From Rossellomorea sp. y25 (lineage in GTDB: Bacteria > Bacillota > Bacilli > Bacillales > Bacillaceae_B), in NCBI RefSeq assembly GCF_038049935.1, contig NZ_CP145886.1:620001-684000 (forward strand): a stretch of DNA of 64,000 bases, written 5' to 3'. The notes under the pieces were generated by a model. The model saw nothing but the letters and a program-made list of their open reading frames with translations. It was not told the origin of the DNA and ran no database searches. The position numbers were made by a program, and so were the translations under genes. This document shows positions 16,716-25,131 of the stretch, piece after piece (within the stretch, counting starts at the first letter, position 1; each line of letters begins with the position of its first letter).

Positions 16716-16753
16716 AAGATTCCTTTTGTACTAATAGAAGGAATCTTTTTTTT
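16716..16753 (+). terminator. terminator downstream of the DUF4825 gene
   Basis: AAGATTCCTT (16716-16725) / AAGGAATCTT (16738-16747) with eight T. It lies about 130 bases after the stop codon, so the 3' UTR includes the repeat word. Confidence 0.85.
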
Positions 16754-16851
16754 ACTTATGAACTATATGAATTCAACATATTTAAAGTATTATCTTAAAT
16801 ACATCTACATAAGTATGAGGAGGAAGAGTGAGAGTGAAGGGGGAAGAACAT

Positions 16852-17640
16852 ATGACAAATCCGATCGTGGCCCGATCTTTAGATGAGATTCAATTCTGGT
16901 CGAGAATTATGAAGGAGCATGCGTTGTTTTTGAGCTTGGGATTCACGTATGATCAGAAGCAATTAATTGAAGAAGCACAACAATTCATTGTGGTTTTCGA
17001 AAGAATCGAGGAGAAGCTGAATAAATACTCTATCAACACGGATGTGCGGCAAATCCAGGCATTTAACAGCGAAGTTTATCAAGCGGCAGCTGCGATTTGG
17101 AACTATAAGCGGAAAATATTAGGTTTGACATTGCGATGTGAAATTCGCTCTAATAATTATCCCTTGTTAGTGGATCATATTAGCAGAGAGGCAGCATTCT
17201 TTGCCAAGCGTCTGCAGGAATTGAATGAGGGGAAACTTGTACCAGAACAGGATTCCATAATCCAGGAAAATGTATTCTTTCTGAAAATCATGGCCGATCA
17301 CGCGAAGTTTATCGGACATCTATTGGATCCTTCCGAACGGAAATTAGTTGAACAGGCAAGAGAATTCAGCCAGGATTTCGATCAACTGGTTTTTCAAGCG
17401 ATTGATTTAGACTCCATGCGTCCACAATCAGAAACAAAGCCGATGTTGAATCAATTTCTGAATCAGAATAAGGTTTCAGTTAAGTCATTACGTGATTTCA
17501 AGAAAACCGCAAGAGAATTAATTGAAGAATGCAGGATCAAAAGTAATATCCATCCACTATTGGCTGATCACACATTTAGAGAAGCAGAACGATTCCTGGA
17601 AATCATCGATCTATTTGAAGCGAGTTTGCAAACGAAATAA
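16852..17640 (+). CDS. DUF2935 protein, ferritin-like two-domain
   Basis: A 262-residue helical protein made of two similar halves: IQFWSRIMKEHALFLSLG (about 11-28) and NVFFLKIMADHAKFIGHLL (about 138-156). Each half ends with a PLLVDHISREAAFF or PLLADHTFREAERF motif. The repeated E/H pattern resembles metal-binding ferritin-like bundles described for DUF2935. Role is unknown. I prefer ATG 16852, which has AAGGGGGA seven bases upstream, over the GTG at 16828. Confidence 0.82.
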   Translation: MTNPIVARSLDEIQFWSRIMKEHALFLSLGFTYDQKQLIEEAQQFIVVFERIEEKLNKYSINTDVRQIQAFNSEVYQAAAAIWNYKRKILGLTLRCEIRSNNYPLLVDHISREAAFFAKRLQELNEGKLVPEQDSIIQENVFFLKIMADHAKFIGHLLDPSERKLVEQAREFSQDFDQLVFQAIDLDSMRPQSETKPMLNQFLNQNKVSVKSLRDFKKTARELIEECRIKSNIHPLLADHTFREAERFLEIIDLFEASLQTK

Positions 17641-17728
17641 AGGTTGAAGTTTGATAACCGCTTAAATTATTGGATACTTTTAGTACACATGAATCCTTCT
17701 CGTTCTCAAAAACTAAGGGAAACGGATT

Positions 17729-18523
17729 GTGAAAGAAGGGTTCAACTTGCGGAAATCACAAAAAGTGTTGATAATAGCGTCAATCTTAGTATTGCTCATC
17801 CCGGCACAAGCCTATGCAGTTTCAAACAACCCGATAGGCTGGGGATTTAAGAAGAGTCAGAATGAAGCTCCTGCAGAAGCAGGGGCTCAGCATGATCAGC
17901 TGCTTGATAAATATGATGCTTTTTACAAAGGATCACCGGATAAAAAAGTCCTGTATCTGACCTTTGATAATGGGTATGAAAATGGCTACACAGGTCAGAT
18001 CCTTGATGTGTTGAAGCAGGAAAAAGTGCCAGCCACCTTCTTCGTGACAGGGCACTACTTACTAAGCGCTGAAGACCTGGTCAAGCGCATGGTAAAGGAA
18101 GGGCACATCGTTGGGAACCATTCCTGGCATCACCCGGACTTCACGGCAAGCTCCGATCAGAAAATCCGTGAAGAGTTGGAAAAAGTAAAAGTGAAAACGA
18201 AAGAGTTGACAGGTCAGAAAGAAATGAACTACTTGCGTCCACCAAGAGGCGTATTCTCTGAACGTACGCTTCAAATCGCGAAAGAAGAAGGCTACACCCA
18301 CGTCTTTTGGTCAGTCGCCTTCATCGATTGGAAAACCGATCAGCAAAGAGGCTGGCAATACTCGTACGACAATATCATGGCCCAAGCCCATCCAGGCGCA
18401 ATCATCCTTCTGCACTCCGTCTCCAAAGACAACGCAGACGCCATGGAAAAAGCCATAAAAGACCTAAAGAAAAGGGGCTACACCTTCAAAAGCCTGGATG
18501 AACATCCAATGATGAAAAAATAA
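17729..18523 (+). CDS. pdaA: PdaA, polysaccharide deacetylase for spore-cortex muramic delta-lactam
   Basis: A 264-residue secreted deacetylase acting on peptidoglycan muramic acid during spore cortex maturation. After a signal sequence ending AQAYA it has SNNPIGWGFKKS, then the NodB domain. Motifs seen are TFDNGYENGYT (about 77-87), HSWHHPDF, LRPPRGVFSE and ILLHSVSKDN. All parallel B. subtilis PdaA (263 aa). The start is GTG 17729 (AAGGGA eight bases upstream) or TTG 17747 (AGAAGGG six bases upstream); the latter gives a more compact signal peptide. Expression is expected in the forespore. Confidence 0.93.
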   Translation: MKEGFNLRKSQKVLIIASILVLLIPAQAYAVSNNPIGWGFKKSQNEAPAEAGAQHDQLLDKYDAFYKGSPDKKVLYLTFDNGYENGYTGQILDVLKQEKVPATFFVTGHYLLSAEDLVKRMVKEGHIVGNHSWHHPDFTASSDQKIREELEKVKVKTKELTGQKEMNYLRPPRGVFSERTLQIAKEEGYTHVFWSVAFIDWKTDQQRGWQYSYDNIMAQAHPGAIILLHSVSKDNADAMEKAIKDLKKRGYTFKSLDEHPMMKK

Positions 18524-18524
18524 T

Positions 18525-18578
18525 GGGGACGGACCTTCATTCCTAGGACCTGGTCCTAGGAAATGAGGTCCGTCCCTC
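18525..18578. repeat. complete hairpin form of the GAGGGACGGACCT element after pdaA
   Basis: GGGACGGACCTTCATT and CCTAGGACC pair with GGTCCTAGG and AAATGAGGTCCGTCCC, giving a nearly perfect dyad of more than 20 bp. It starts two bases after the pdaA stop codon. It may serve as terminator although no long T run follows. Confidence 0.88.
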
Positions 18579-18981
18579 GATGCTCAGACAAAGGACATGA
18601 TCAATTTTCCTTACAGCGCTAATTGTTATAAATAAAGAAAACCCTATCATTTGTATATTGTAAGTACGAAGACTCACATTCATACTTAATGGCAGAAAAG
18701 CAGTAAAAGAAAATGCCTCCCAACCTTCATTAAATATCCTGATGAGATATTTGTTTCCAATTCTAATGAATGAGGTAATGTGAAATGCCTACTGTGGGTG
18801 GATGAAAAGGAAAAGGTTACCTTGATATACACAGTTTGCACTAGGTATGCGGAGTATTTTTTTAGAACCTTCTACTGTATTGGTTCCACTCTAAGTGTGC
18901 TATCATTTTAATAATGATAAATACTCGTCCTCCTTTTTAGGAGGGCGTTTTCTTTTTGTAAAAGGGTGAGAATGTCCATGT
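18579..18981. other. 403-bp intergenic region upstream of the GT2 gene
   Basis: No gene is supported. It holds a terminator-like hairpin (18928-18957) and the GT2 ribosome binding site (GGGTGAG, 18964-18970). I found no known riboswitch. Confidence 0.5.
18928..18957 (+). terminator. terminator or attenuator just before the GT2 gene
   Basis: TCCTCC (18928-18933) / GGAGGG (18940-18945) and T-rich GTTTTCTTTTTG. It lies seven bases before the ribosome binding site, so it may attenuate the leader. Confidence 0.55.
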
Positions 18982-18999
18982 ATGTGGTCCATGTATGTG
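18974..18999 (+). repeat. exact 13-bp tandem duplication at the GT2 start codon
   Basis: GTCCATGTATGTG occurs at 18974-18986 and again at 18987-18999. Thirteen is not a multiple of three, so the ATG codons of the first copy are out of frame with the gene. Confidence 0.95.
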
Positions 19000-20478
19000 A
19001 TTGTTGGCATACTTTTTTTATCATTTTTCGATAGTCGTCTGATGGGAAATCAGGGATATTCGGTCAAAGAGGAGTGTTTTTTTTTGGAAATAGTCATCAT
19101 CGTGTTTTTCTTTTTAAGTGTGACGTTCCCGGTGCTGCATCTATATCATTGTCTACCATTGTTCCGTGATCCTGACGAAAGGTCGAGGCGAAACCCTGCT
19201 TTGAAAAAGTGGATGATCGAACATGGGCATGAAGATGAAAAGGGAATGAGCATTTTGATTCCCTGTTATAACGAAACGGGTATTATTGACACGTCCATTG
19301 AGAGCATGAAATCATTGCCGTATTCTCAAATGGAGGTTGTGTATATTAATGATGGTTCAACGGATGGGACAATGGATTATTTATTTGAACGGCTTAAGTT
19401 GAAATCATGTTCCATAGATCCAATCGGAAAGCTGTCATATGAAAAAGTCGAAGGAGTATACCGATCGAAACTTTACCCACATTTCTTCGTGATTGATAAG
19501 GAGAACGGGGGAAAAGCGGACGCTTTGAATGCCGGCATTGAATACGCGAGCCATGACATCATCATTACGTTGGATGCTGATACGATTTTGGCCGAAGAAG
19601 CATTATCGGCTGTCAATGATGCGTTCGAAGATAAGAACGTCGTTGCTGCAGGCGGGATGGTACATGTTTTGCAAGCAAAGACAAATGAACCTTCGAACCG
19701 ACTGTCTTTAAGGCATACAAACATGCTATTAAGGGTTCAAGTGCTGGATTTCCTTAAAGCATTTTATATTTCAAAACTATCTCTTGTACGATTCAGAGCT
19801 TTAGCTGTCATATCCGGGGCATTCGGGATTTTCAGGAAGCAAGCACTACTCGATGTCGGGGGCTATCGCAAGACAATTGGAGAAGATATTGACATCACAC
19901 TCCGTATCCAAAAACTCATCGCGAAACATAAAAACTTACGAATCAAGTTTATATCCGATGCCGTCGGGTACACCGAACTACCGGAAACATGGAGGGACTT
20001 AACCAAGCAGCGGTTACGTTGGCAGAAAGCCTATATCGACTGCATCATTCATTTCAGCGCCTTCTTTGGAAAAACATTATTTACAAAGACCGTTTCTTTC
20101 TTCTATATATTTGAAGCGTTTCTGATCGGTACCCTTGCTTCTTATATTATGACAGGAATCGTGATCTTCAATATGATATACGACCCTCAAAATACATATG
20201 TGGATTATCTGTTTTTTTATTTGTTTTGGATATTCTTATTTGGTTTCATGTATGACGTGGTGGCGATACGCCAAGGAAAGCGGTACGGTTTCACCTTCTC
20301 TATGAAGGATCGTTTCCGTCTGTTTTTTGCGATTTTGTTTGATATTTTCATCTACCGATTTGTCACGATGTATTTTGTCATGTATGGAAGCATCTCCTAT
20401 TTCTTCAACAAAAAGTGGAACAAGGTGTCCCGGACAGGACGGAATTATCATCAGGAAGGCTCTAAACCCGCCGCATAG
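18982..20478 (+). CDS. membrane family 2 glycosyltransferase (exopolysaccharide synthase type)
   Basis: A 498-residue processive-type glycosyltransferase: two N-terminal membrane segments, a cytoplasmic GT-A domain and about four C-terminal segments. Visible are SILIPCYNETGII (about 91), YINDGSTDGT (about 124), the DADT metal site (about 198), GEDIDIT (about 305) and the QxxRW-like KQRLRWQKA (about 349). It resembles poly-N-acetylglucosamine or cellulose-like synthases; the polymer is unknown. The next gene is an LCP protein, consistent with envelope polymer synthesis. The start region has a 13-bp duplication, and T9 at 19077-19085 lies in the early coding region. Confidence 0.85.
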   Translation: MWSMYVIVGILFLSFFDSRLMGNQGYSVKEECFFLEIVIIVFFFLSVTFPVLHLYHCLPLFRDPDERSRRNPALKKWMIEHGHEDEKGMSILIPCYNETGIIDTSIESMKSLPYSQMEVVYINDGSTDGTMDYLFERLKLKSCSIDPIGKLSYEKVEGVYRSKLYPHFFVIDKENGGKADALNAGIEYASHDIIITLDADTILAEEALSAVNDAFEDKNVVAAGGMVHVLQAKTNEPSNRLSLRHTNMLLRVQVLDFLKAFYISKLSLVRFRALAVISGAFGIFRKQALLDVGGYRKTIGEDIDITLRIQKLIAKHKNLRIKFISDAVGYTELPETWRDLTKQRLRWQKAYIDCIIHFSAFFGKTLFTKTVSFFYIFEAFLIGTLASYIMTGIVIFNMIYDPQNTYVDYLFFYLFWIFLFGFMYDVVAIRQGKRYGFTFSMKDRFRLFFAILFDIFIYRFVTMYFVMYGSISYFFNKKWNKVSRTGRNYHQEGSKPAA

Positions 20479-20538
20479 TCAACAGGCGCATTTTTGAGCC
20501 GACATCATTGTAGCAGGCTTTAGTGTGGAGGACAGATA

Positions 20539-21966
20539 ATGGGTAAAAAATTTCTGCTATTCAGTTTAACCTCTGTGACAGTATTGATTCTGGGGGTAAT
20601 CAGCTTTACATTCCAATTTGTCACCTCGATCGAAGCCGGTATGGACGAAGAGGTCGACAGGAAAGAATCATTCGAGAAACATGTGGAAACGATCCACTTG
20701 AAGGATGGGGACCCCATCTCGATTCTGTTGATGGGAGTCGATACGAGACCGGGTGAAGCGGGCGGCCGAGCCGATACCATGGTTCTCTTAACGATCAATC
20801 CCGATTCCCAATCGATGCATATGGTCAGTATCCCCCGCGATACGTATGCCAATATAGAAGGCGGCCTGAACAAAATCAACAGTGCCTATCAAGTGGGAGG
20901 GCCAGAGGAGACCATCCACTCTGTAGAAAATCTCCTCGATGTTCCCGTGGATTATTTCTTGCAAATAAACATGGAGGGGTTCGAGGGCATTATTGATGCG
21001 TTTGACGGGGTGGAAGTGAACAATGATTTAGAGTTCACTGACAAACATGTCCACTTCCCCGAAGGTAAGATTCGATTGGATGGTAAAGAGGCATTGATTT
21101 ATGCCCGAATGAGAAAGAAGGACCCACGAGGAGACTTCGGCCGTCAAAAACGTCAGCGCCAAGTCATTGAAGAACTGATGCAAAAAGGGGAGAATATATC
21201 CTCGATCACGAAATTCGGTGAAGTCGTCAAGGTCCTTGAAAAAAATATCAAAACAAACATGTCCTTGATCGAGATGTGGAATATTCAATCTCATTATAAG
21301 GGAGCCCGGGAAAACATCAAGGAGCACAAAATCGATGGTAAAGACAAAACCATGAAGGGTACCTACTATTACATACCCGATAAGGAAAAGCTTCATGACA
21401 TTTCTGATCAGCTGAAAAAGCACTTGGAACTTGAAGGTGATTCAAAACTGCCAGAAGAGAATCGAAAAACAAGCAGTTCAGGCAATAAGACTGATCATGT
21501 CAAAGAAGAAAAAGCGACTTCCCCTAAACCAAACGATACAGGGTCAGGCGGGGAGAAAGAAGATACTCCCAGTGATGACGCCAAGGAAGAGTCTGATAAA
21601 CAAAAAGAAATTAAAGATTCGGACGGGATAACCGTCAAGAATAGCGACGAACCGAACGTTGATAAAGTCATCACGAAAGATTGGCAGTCAGTACCAACCA
21701 ATCAGAAAAACCATACGAGAGTGACATTGGATGAAGGCTCCCTTGATTGGGAGGAGATGACGACTGCCATTTCAAGAGGAGCAGACTTATCAAAAGAGGA
21801 TATGATTCTATGGTGGGTGGAAAGCGATCGTTCTGATAGTGCCACTGCTACAGTGACGAATAAAGCTCAAACAGAAACCTACCGGGTCTACGTATCATGG
21901 CTGGACGGGACAGGGTATACACCGACCAAAGTGGAATTGCTTCATGTCAATGATCAAAAGCAGTAA
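20539..21966 (+). CDS. LytR-CpsA-Psr family protein fused to a C-terminal DUF1510 (YrrS-like) domain
   Basis: A 475-residue protein anchored by one N-terminal membrane segment with an extracytoplasmic LCP domain (about 60-215). Motifs are LLMGVDTRPGE, GGRADTMVLL, SIPRDTYA, KINSAY, and the Arg-rich YARMRKKDPRGDFGRQKRQR. LCP enzymes transfer undecaprenyl-linked glycopolymers to peptidoglycan. A polar Lys/Asp/Ser linker (about 297-370) leads to a second domain, about 375-470. Its WQSVPTNQ, SLDWEEMTTAIS and YRVYVSWLDGTGYTPTKVE match DUF1510, found in B. subtilis YrrS. LCP proteins of about 300 residues normally lack this tail. It follows the GT2 gene by 60 bases and is probably co-transcribed. 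Confidence 0.85.
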   Translation: MGKKFLLFSLTSVTVLILGVISFTFQFVTSIEAGMDEEVDRKESFEKHVETIHLKDGDPISILLMGVDTRPGEAGGRADTMVLLTINPDSQSMHMVSIPRDTYANIEGGLNKINSAYQVGGPEETIHSVENLLDVPVDYFLQINMEGFEGIIDAFDGVEVNNDLEFTDKHVHFPEGKIRLDGKEALIYARMRKKDPRGDFGRQKRQRQVIEELMQKGENISSITKFGEVVKVLEKNIKTNMSLIEMWNIQSHYKGARENIKEHKIDGKDKTMKGTYYYIPDKEKLHDISDQLKKHLELEGDSKLPEENRKTSSSGNKTDHVKEEKATSPKPNDTGSGGEKEDTPSDDAKEESDKQKEIKDSDGITVKNSDEPNVDKVITKDWQSVPTNQKNHTRVTLDEGSLDWEEMTTAISRGADLSKEDMILWWVESDRSDSATATVTNKAQTETYRVYVSWLDGTGYTPTKVELLHVNDQKQ

Positions 21967-22002
21967 AAACATTGTACGAAACACTCTAGAGTAAGGATTC
22001 CG

Positions 22003-22030
22003 AAAAAGGGGGACATTTCCCTCTTTTTTT
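22003..22030 (+). terminator. terminator after the LCP gene
   Basis: AAAAAGGGGGA / TTCCCTCTTTTT with G-T pairs and a T7 tail. Confidence 0.65.
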
Positions 22031-22070
22031 GGTTAATAGAATGAAAAGAATATAGAGGAGAGGCTTATTG

Positions 22071-22271
22071 ATGGAAAACACAGTCATACTTACAGTAGTC
22101 ATTATCGTATTGGCAGGTATCATTTTGGGACAGCTACTATTCATTAGGAAGAAAACGAAAAGGTACGAAGAGCGAATGACAGAACTTGAGACGGAAGCTC
22201 TTGCCAGTTTAAATAGGGTGGAACATAATCTTATTTTTAAGAGAGAGCAAAAAGGGGGAGATCCTTCATAG
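22071..22271 (+). CDS. small single-pass membrane protein
   Basis: A 66-residue protein with an N-terminal membrane segment (VILTVVIIVLAGIILGQLLF) and a charged cytoplasmic tail (KKTKRYEERMTELETEALAS) likely to form a coiled coil. GAGGAGAGG precedes ATG 22071. Family not recognised. Confidence 0.65.
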   Translation: MENTVILTVVIIVLAGIILGQLLFIRKKTKRYEERMTELETEALASLNRVEHNLIFKREQKGGDPS

Positions 22272-22325
22272 TAGGTAGGGTCTCACGCTTTCCCATGCAG
22301 CAGATCTGATTTTCAGTCAAGAAGG

Positions 22326-22339
22326 AAGGTCCGTCCCTC
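22326..22339 (-). repeat. AAGGTCCGTCCCTC word downstream of a small lipoprotein gene
   Basis: Exact reverse-orientation copy seven bases past the stop codon (22347) of the minus-strand lipoprotein gene. Confidence 0.8.
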
Positions 22340-22346
22340 CAAACCA

Positions 22347-22637
22347 TCAATACCAAAGGACGCTATCATCGGCATCATTCTTGTTGCAATCGGCCAGGTT
22401 ATACATATTCTTTGCCATTGTTCCATCTTCGACATGCTCGATCTTCTTACATGTCATTTCCATGATTTCACCGTTGCCAAATGTATCCCGACGAGAATCT
22501 CGTACTGAATGAATCAGTATTCCATCAAACTCAAGGTCATGCAAGATTGGATCGCCTTCATCTGTATAGCTGACAATATGCTCATTACAACCAGCGACCA
22601 GCACAAGGAACAAACCAGCCATCATCAATCTCTTCAT
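22347..22637 (-). CDS. small lipoprotein, unknown function
   Basis: A 96-residue protein with a short signal peptide and lipobox LVAGC (Cys 17). The mature part has two further cysteines (C63, C84) that may pair, and the word DTFGNGEIMEMTCKKIEH. Family not recognised. It is flanked on both sides by copies of the dispersed GGTCCGTCC word, which could mean it was gained or shuffled as a unit. Confidence 0.65.
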   Translation of the reverse strand: MKRLMMAGLFLVLVAGCNEHIVSYTDEGDPILHDLEFDGILIHSVRDSRRDTFGNGEIMEMTCKKIEHVEDGTMAKNMYNLADCNKNDADDSVLWY

Positions 22638-22662
22638 CCAATCACCCTTTCAGAAATTCCAT

Positions 22663-22694
22663 AAGGTCCGTCCACTTTTAGAGGTCCGTCCCTC
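22663..22694 (-). repeat. two direct GGTCCGTCC words
   Basis: AAGGTCCGTCC at 22663-22673 and GAGGTCCGTCCCTC at 22681-22694, same orientation, between the divergent lipoprotein and yfjP genes. Confidence 0.8.
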
Positions 22695-22723
22695 TCTTCT
22701 AATGTATTAGACGAACGACAACG

Positions 22724-22754
22724 TTGAAGTGTTACACTCCCGTTATGCTATAAT
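22724..22754 (+). promoter_or_regulatory. probable sigma-A promoter of yfjP
   Basis: TTGAAG (22724-22729) and a perfect TATAAT (22749-22754) with a 19-bp spacer. Transcription from it would exclude start codons before about 22760. Confidence 0.5.
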
Positions 22755-22788
22755 ACACATACAAGTTTTGTGCGGAAGGATGAGGACG

Positions 22789-23658
22789 ATGGTAAGTAGG
22801 AATGTTAAGATTGAAGGTCCGTATGATTTCGACCGGGTACTGGAGCGGCTGTCGCTGGATCCATTGAACGCAGTGGATCAGGAAGACCGAAGCGTAAAGG
22901 TTCCATATTATCTCCCGGATGGGAAAGGCGAGGTCATCATGGTTCAGGCGACAGGCACCACGGATCAACCTGAATTCAGCATCACCTTTGAACATGAAGA
23001 ATTCCTTGAACAAAAGCAGGACCGAATCTCAGATATTTTCCAGTGGCACACCGGTCTTAACAAAATGCACGAGCACTTCCTGCAAACCGATCTTAAGCCG
23101 ATCTTCGAAGAGCATATCGGCACACCCATCATCCTGGAGTTCGACCCGTTCGCCACAATCATCAAAAGCATCATCCACCAGCAGCTGAACCTGAAATTCG
23201 CGTTCACCCTGACCCATCGTTTCGTCACCAAATATGGCTGGCAAAAAGACGGAGTGTGGTTCTATCCATCACCGGAAACAGTCGCCGGACTTACTGTGGA
23301 AGAACTGCGGGAGCTGCAATTCAGTCAGCGGAAAGCGGAATATGCAATTGGCATCGGACAGAAGGTAGCAAGCGGAGAACTGGACCTGGACAAATTAGCC
23401 GGGCAGTCGGACGAAGAAGTCATCAAGGAACTTACTAAAATCCGCGGAATCGGCCCATGGACAGCCCAAAGCTTTCTGTTATTCGGACTTGGTCGGCCGA
23501 ATCTCTTCCCGAAAGCGGATATCGGCATCCAAAATGCCATCAAGAAATTATTCCAAATGGATCAGAAACCGACCATGGACGAGCTGGATCAATTCAGCGC
23601 ATCCTGGCATCCTTATTTAAGCTATGCATCCTTGTATTTATGGAGAAGTATCGAATAG
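22789..23658 (+). CDS. yfjP: AlkA-like DNA-3-methyladenine glycosylase
   Basis: A 289-residue base-excision repair enzyme of the HhH-GPD superfamily. The N-terminal part VSRNVKIEGPYDFDRVLERL matches B. subtilis YfjP. The helix-hairpin-helix reads LTKIRGIGPWTAQSFLLFGLGRPNLFPKADIGIQNAI, with the catalytic Asp in PKADIG (about 244). It removes alkylated bases such as 3-methyladenine. ATG 22789 is chosen because GGAAGGATGAGG lies before it and the promoter excludes the earlier codon. The gene yfjO follows 15 bases later, as in B. subtilis. Confidence 0.87.
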   Translation: MVSRNVKIEGPYDFDRVLERLSLDPLNAVDQEDRSVKVPYYLPDGKGEVIMVQATGTTDQPEFSITFEHEEFLEQKQDRISDIFQWHTGLNKMHEHFLQTDLKPIFEEHIGTPIILEFDPFATIIKSIIHQQLNLKFAFTLTHRFVTKYGWQKDGVWFYPSPETVAGLTVEELRELQFSQRKAEYAIGIGQKVASGELDLDKLAGQSDEEVIKELTKIRGIGPWTAQSFLLFGLGRPNLFPKADIGIQNAIKKLFQMDQKPTMDELDQFSASWHPYLSYASLYLWRSIE

Positions 23659-23673
23659 AACGGACGTGAACCA

Positions 23674-25071
23674 ATGAAAAAGCAATACGCAAAAAAGCAG
23701 CACAATGAAGTGAAAATCGAGTTGAAACAACAGTTCCCTCTGACCATAAAAAAAATCGGCATCAATGGTGAAGGAGTCGGATTCTTTAAACGAAAGATCG
23801 TCTTCGTACCTGGAGCACTGACGGGAGAAGAAGTGGTCGTCGAAGTGACCAAGGTCCACCCGAAATTCTCCGAGGCCCGCATCAAAAAGATCCGGAAGAA
23901 GTCACCAGAGCGCACCAAAGCCCCATGTCCGGTCTACGAGCAATGTGGAGGCTGTCAGCTTCAGCATCTCTCATATGAAGGGCAGCTCGACGCCAAACGG
24001 GATATCCTGCTTCAATCACTTGAGCGTCATACGAAGCTCAAATTAGAAGACCTGGACATCCGTTCGACGATCGGGATGGACAACCCTTGGCACTACCGGA
24101 ATAAAAGCCAATTCCAAGTGGGAACCCAAAACGGGAAAGCCATCGCAGGGCTATACAGCATGAACTCCAACAAGCTCATCGACATCGATGAGTGTATCGT
24201 TCAGCACCCACTGACGAATAAAGTCACAACTGAAATCAAGCGCATTATCAACGACTTTAACATCCCTGTCTTTGATGATAAAAAGAAGAAGCCGTTCCTG
24301 AAAACGATCGTGACCCGTGTCGGCTTTGAAACAGGCGAAGTCCAAGTCGTACTCGTCACTGCAGAGAAGAAGATTCCACGCAAGGAATTACTGATTTCTG
24401 AAATTCAGAAACGTCTTCCGGAAGTCGTTTCAATCGCCCAAAACATCAATCCTAAGAAGACGGCACTCGTATTCGGAGACGAAACAATCCATCTATCAGG
24501 TAAAGAAAGCATCGAAGAACGCCTGGAAGAGTTCACCTACGAGCTATCCGCCCGGGCATTTTTCCAGCTCAACCCGATCCAGACGAGCAAGCTGTATAAC
24601 GAAGCGAAAAAAGCAGCGGGGCTCACAGGGGAAGAGAAGGTTGTCGATGCGTACTGTGGAGTCGGTACAATCGGTCTCTGGCTCGCAGATGGAGCGAAAG
24701 AAATCCGTGGGATGGATGTCATCAAAGAAGGAATCGATGACGCGAAGAAAAACGCCAAGAAATTCGGAGTGGATCACGCTGAGTACTTTGTCGGGGGTGC
24801 GGAAACGCTCATGCCTCAATGGAAAAATGAAGGCTGGCGTCCGGATGTGGTCGTAGTCGATCCTCCTAGAACAGGTTGCGATAACAAGCTGCTTGATACG
24901 CTAAAAGAAGTAAAACCGAAAACATTCGTTTATGTATCCTGCAACCCTTCCACCCTTGCGAAGGATATTGATTATTTGAAGAAGCACTATCGCGTTGAGT
25001 ATTTGCAGCCTGTTGATATGTTTCCGCAGACTGCCCATGTGGAAGTTGTGGCGAAGCTGGTACTAAAATAA
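23674..25071 (+). CDS. rlmD: 23S rRNA (uracil-C5)-methyltransferase, RlmD/RumA family
   Basis: A 465-residue enzyme corresponding to B. subtilis YfjO. An N-terminal TRAM domain (about 22-75) binds RNA. The iron-sulfur cysteines are C85, C91, C94 ([11 protein letters not shown]) and one in [10 protein letters not shown] (about 173). The SAM-dependent methyltransferase domain has [27 protein letters not shown] and the catalytic nucleophile in [13 protein letters not shown]. subtilis has two paralogues, one of which (RlmCD) modifies U747 and U1939; which site this one modifies is not clear. It is in an operon with yfjP. Confidence 0.9.
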   Translation: MKKQYAKKQHNEVKIELKQQFPLTIKKIGINGEGVGFFKRKIVFVPGALTGEEVVVEVTKVHPKFSEARIKKIRKKSPERTKAPCPVYEQCGGCQLQHLSYEGQLDAKRDILLQSLERHTKLKLEDLDIRSTIGMDNPWHYRNKSQFQVGTQNGKAIAGLYSMNSNKLIDIDECIVQHPLTNKVTTEIKRIINDFNIPVFDDKKKKPFLKTIVTRVGFETGEVQVVLVTAEKKIPRKELLISEIQKRLPEVVSIAQNINPKKTALVFGDETIHLSGKESIEERLEEFTYELSARAFFQLNPIQTSKLYNEAKKAAGLTGEEKVVDAYCGVGTIGLWLADGAKEIRGMDVIKEGIDDAKKNAKKFGVDHAEYFVGGAETLMPQWKNEGWRPDVVVVDPPRTGCDNKLLDTLKEVKPKTFVYVSCNPSTLAKDIDYLKKHYRVEYLQPVDMFPQTAHVEVVAKLVLK

Positions 25072-25083
25072 TAAAAACGGACA

Positions 25084-25120
25084 AAGCCCTGTGATTTTCT
25101 CGCAGGGCTTGTCTTATTGA
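25084..25120. terminator. bidirectional terminator between rlmD and the TerC gene
   Basis: AAGCCCTG (25084-25091) / CAGGGCTT (25103-25110) between convergent genes; the T run is short on the plus strand. Confidence 0.6.
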
Positions 25121-25131
25121 TTATTTATTCC

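Noticed and set aside
16665..16886. 73-codon plus-strand frame before the DUF2935 gene
   Set aside because: It runs through a terminator and overlaps the next gene's start; the peptide has no family resemblance.
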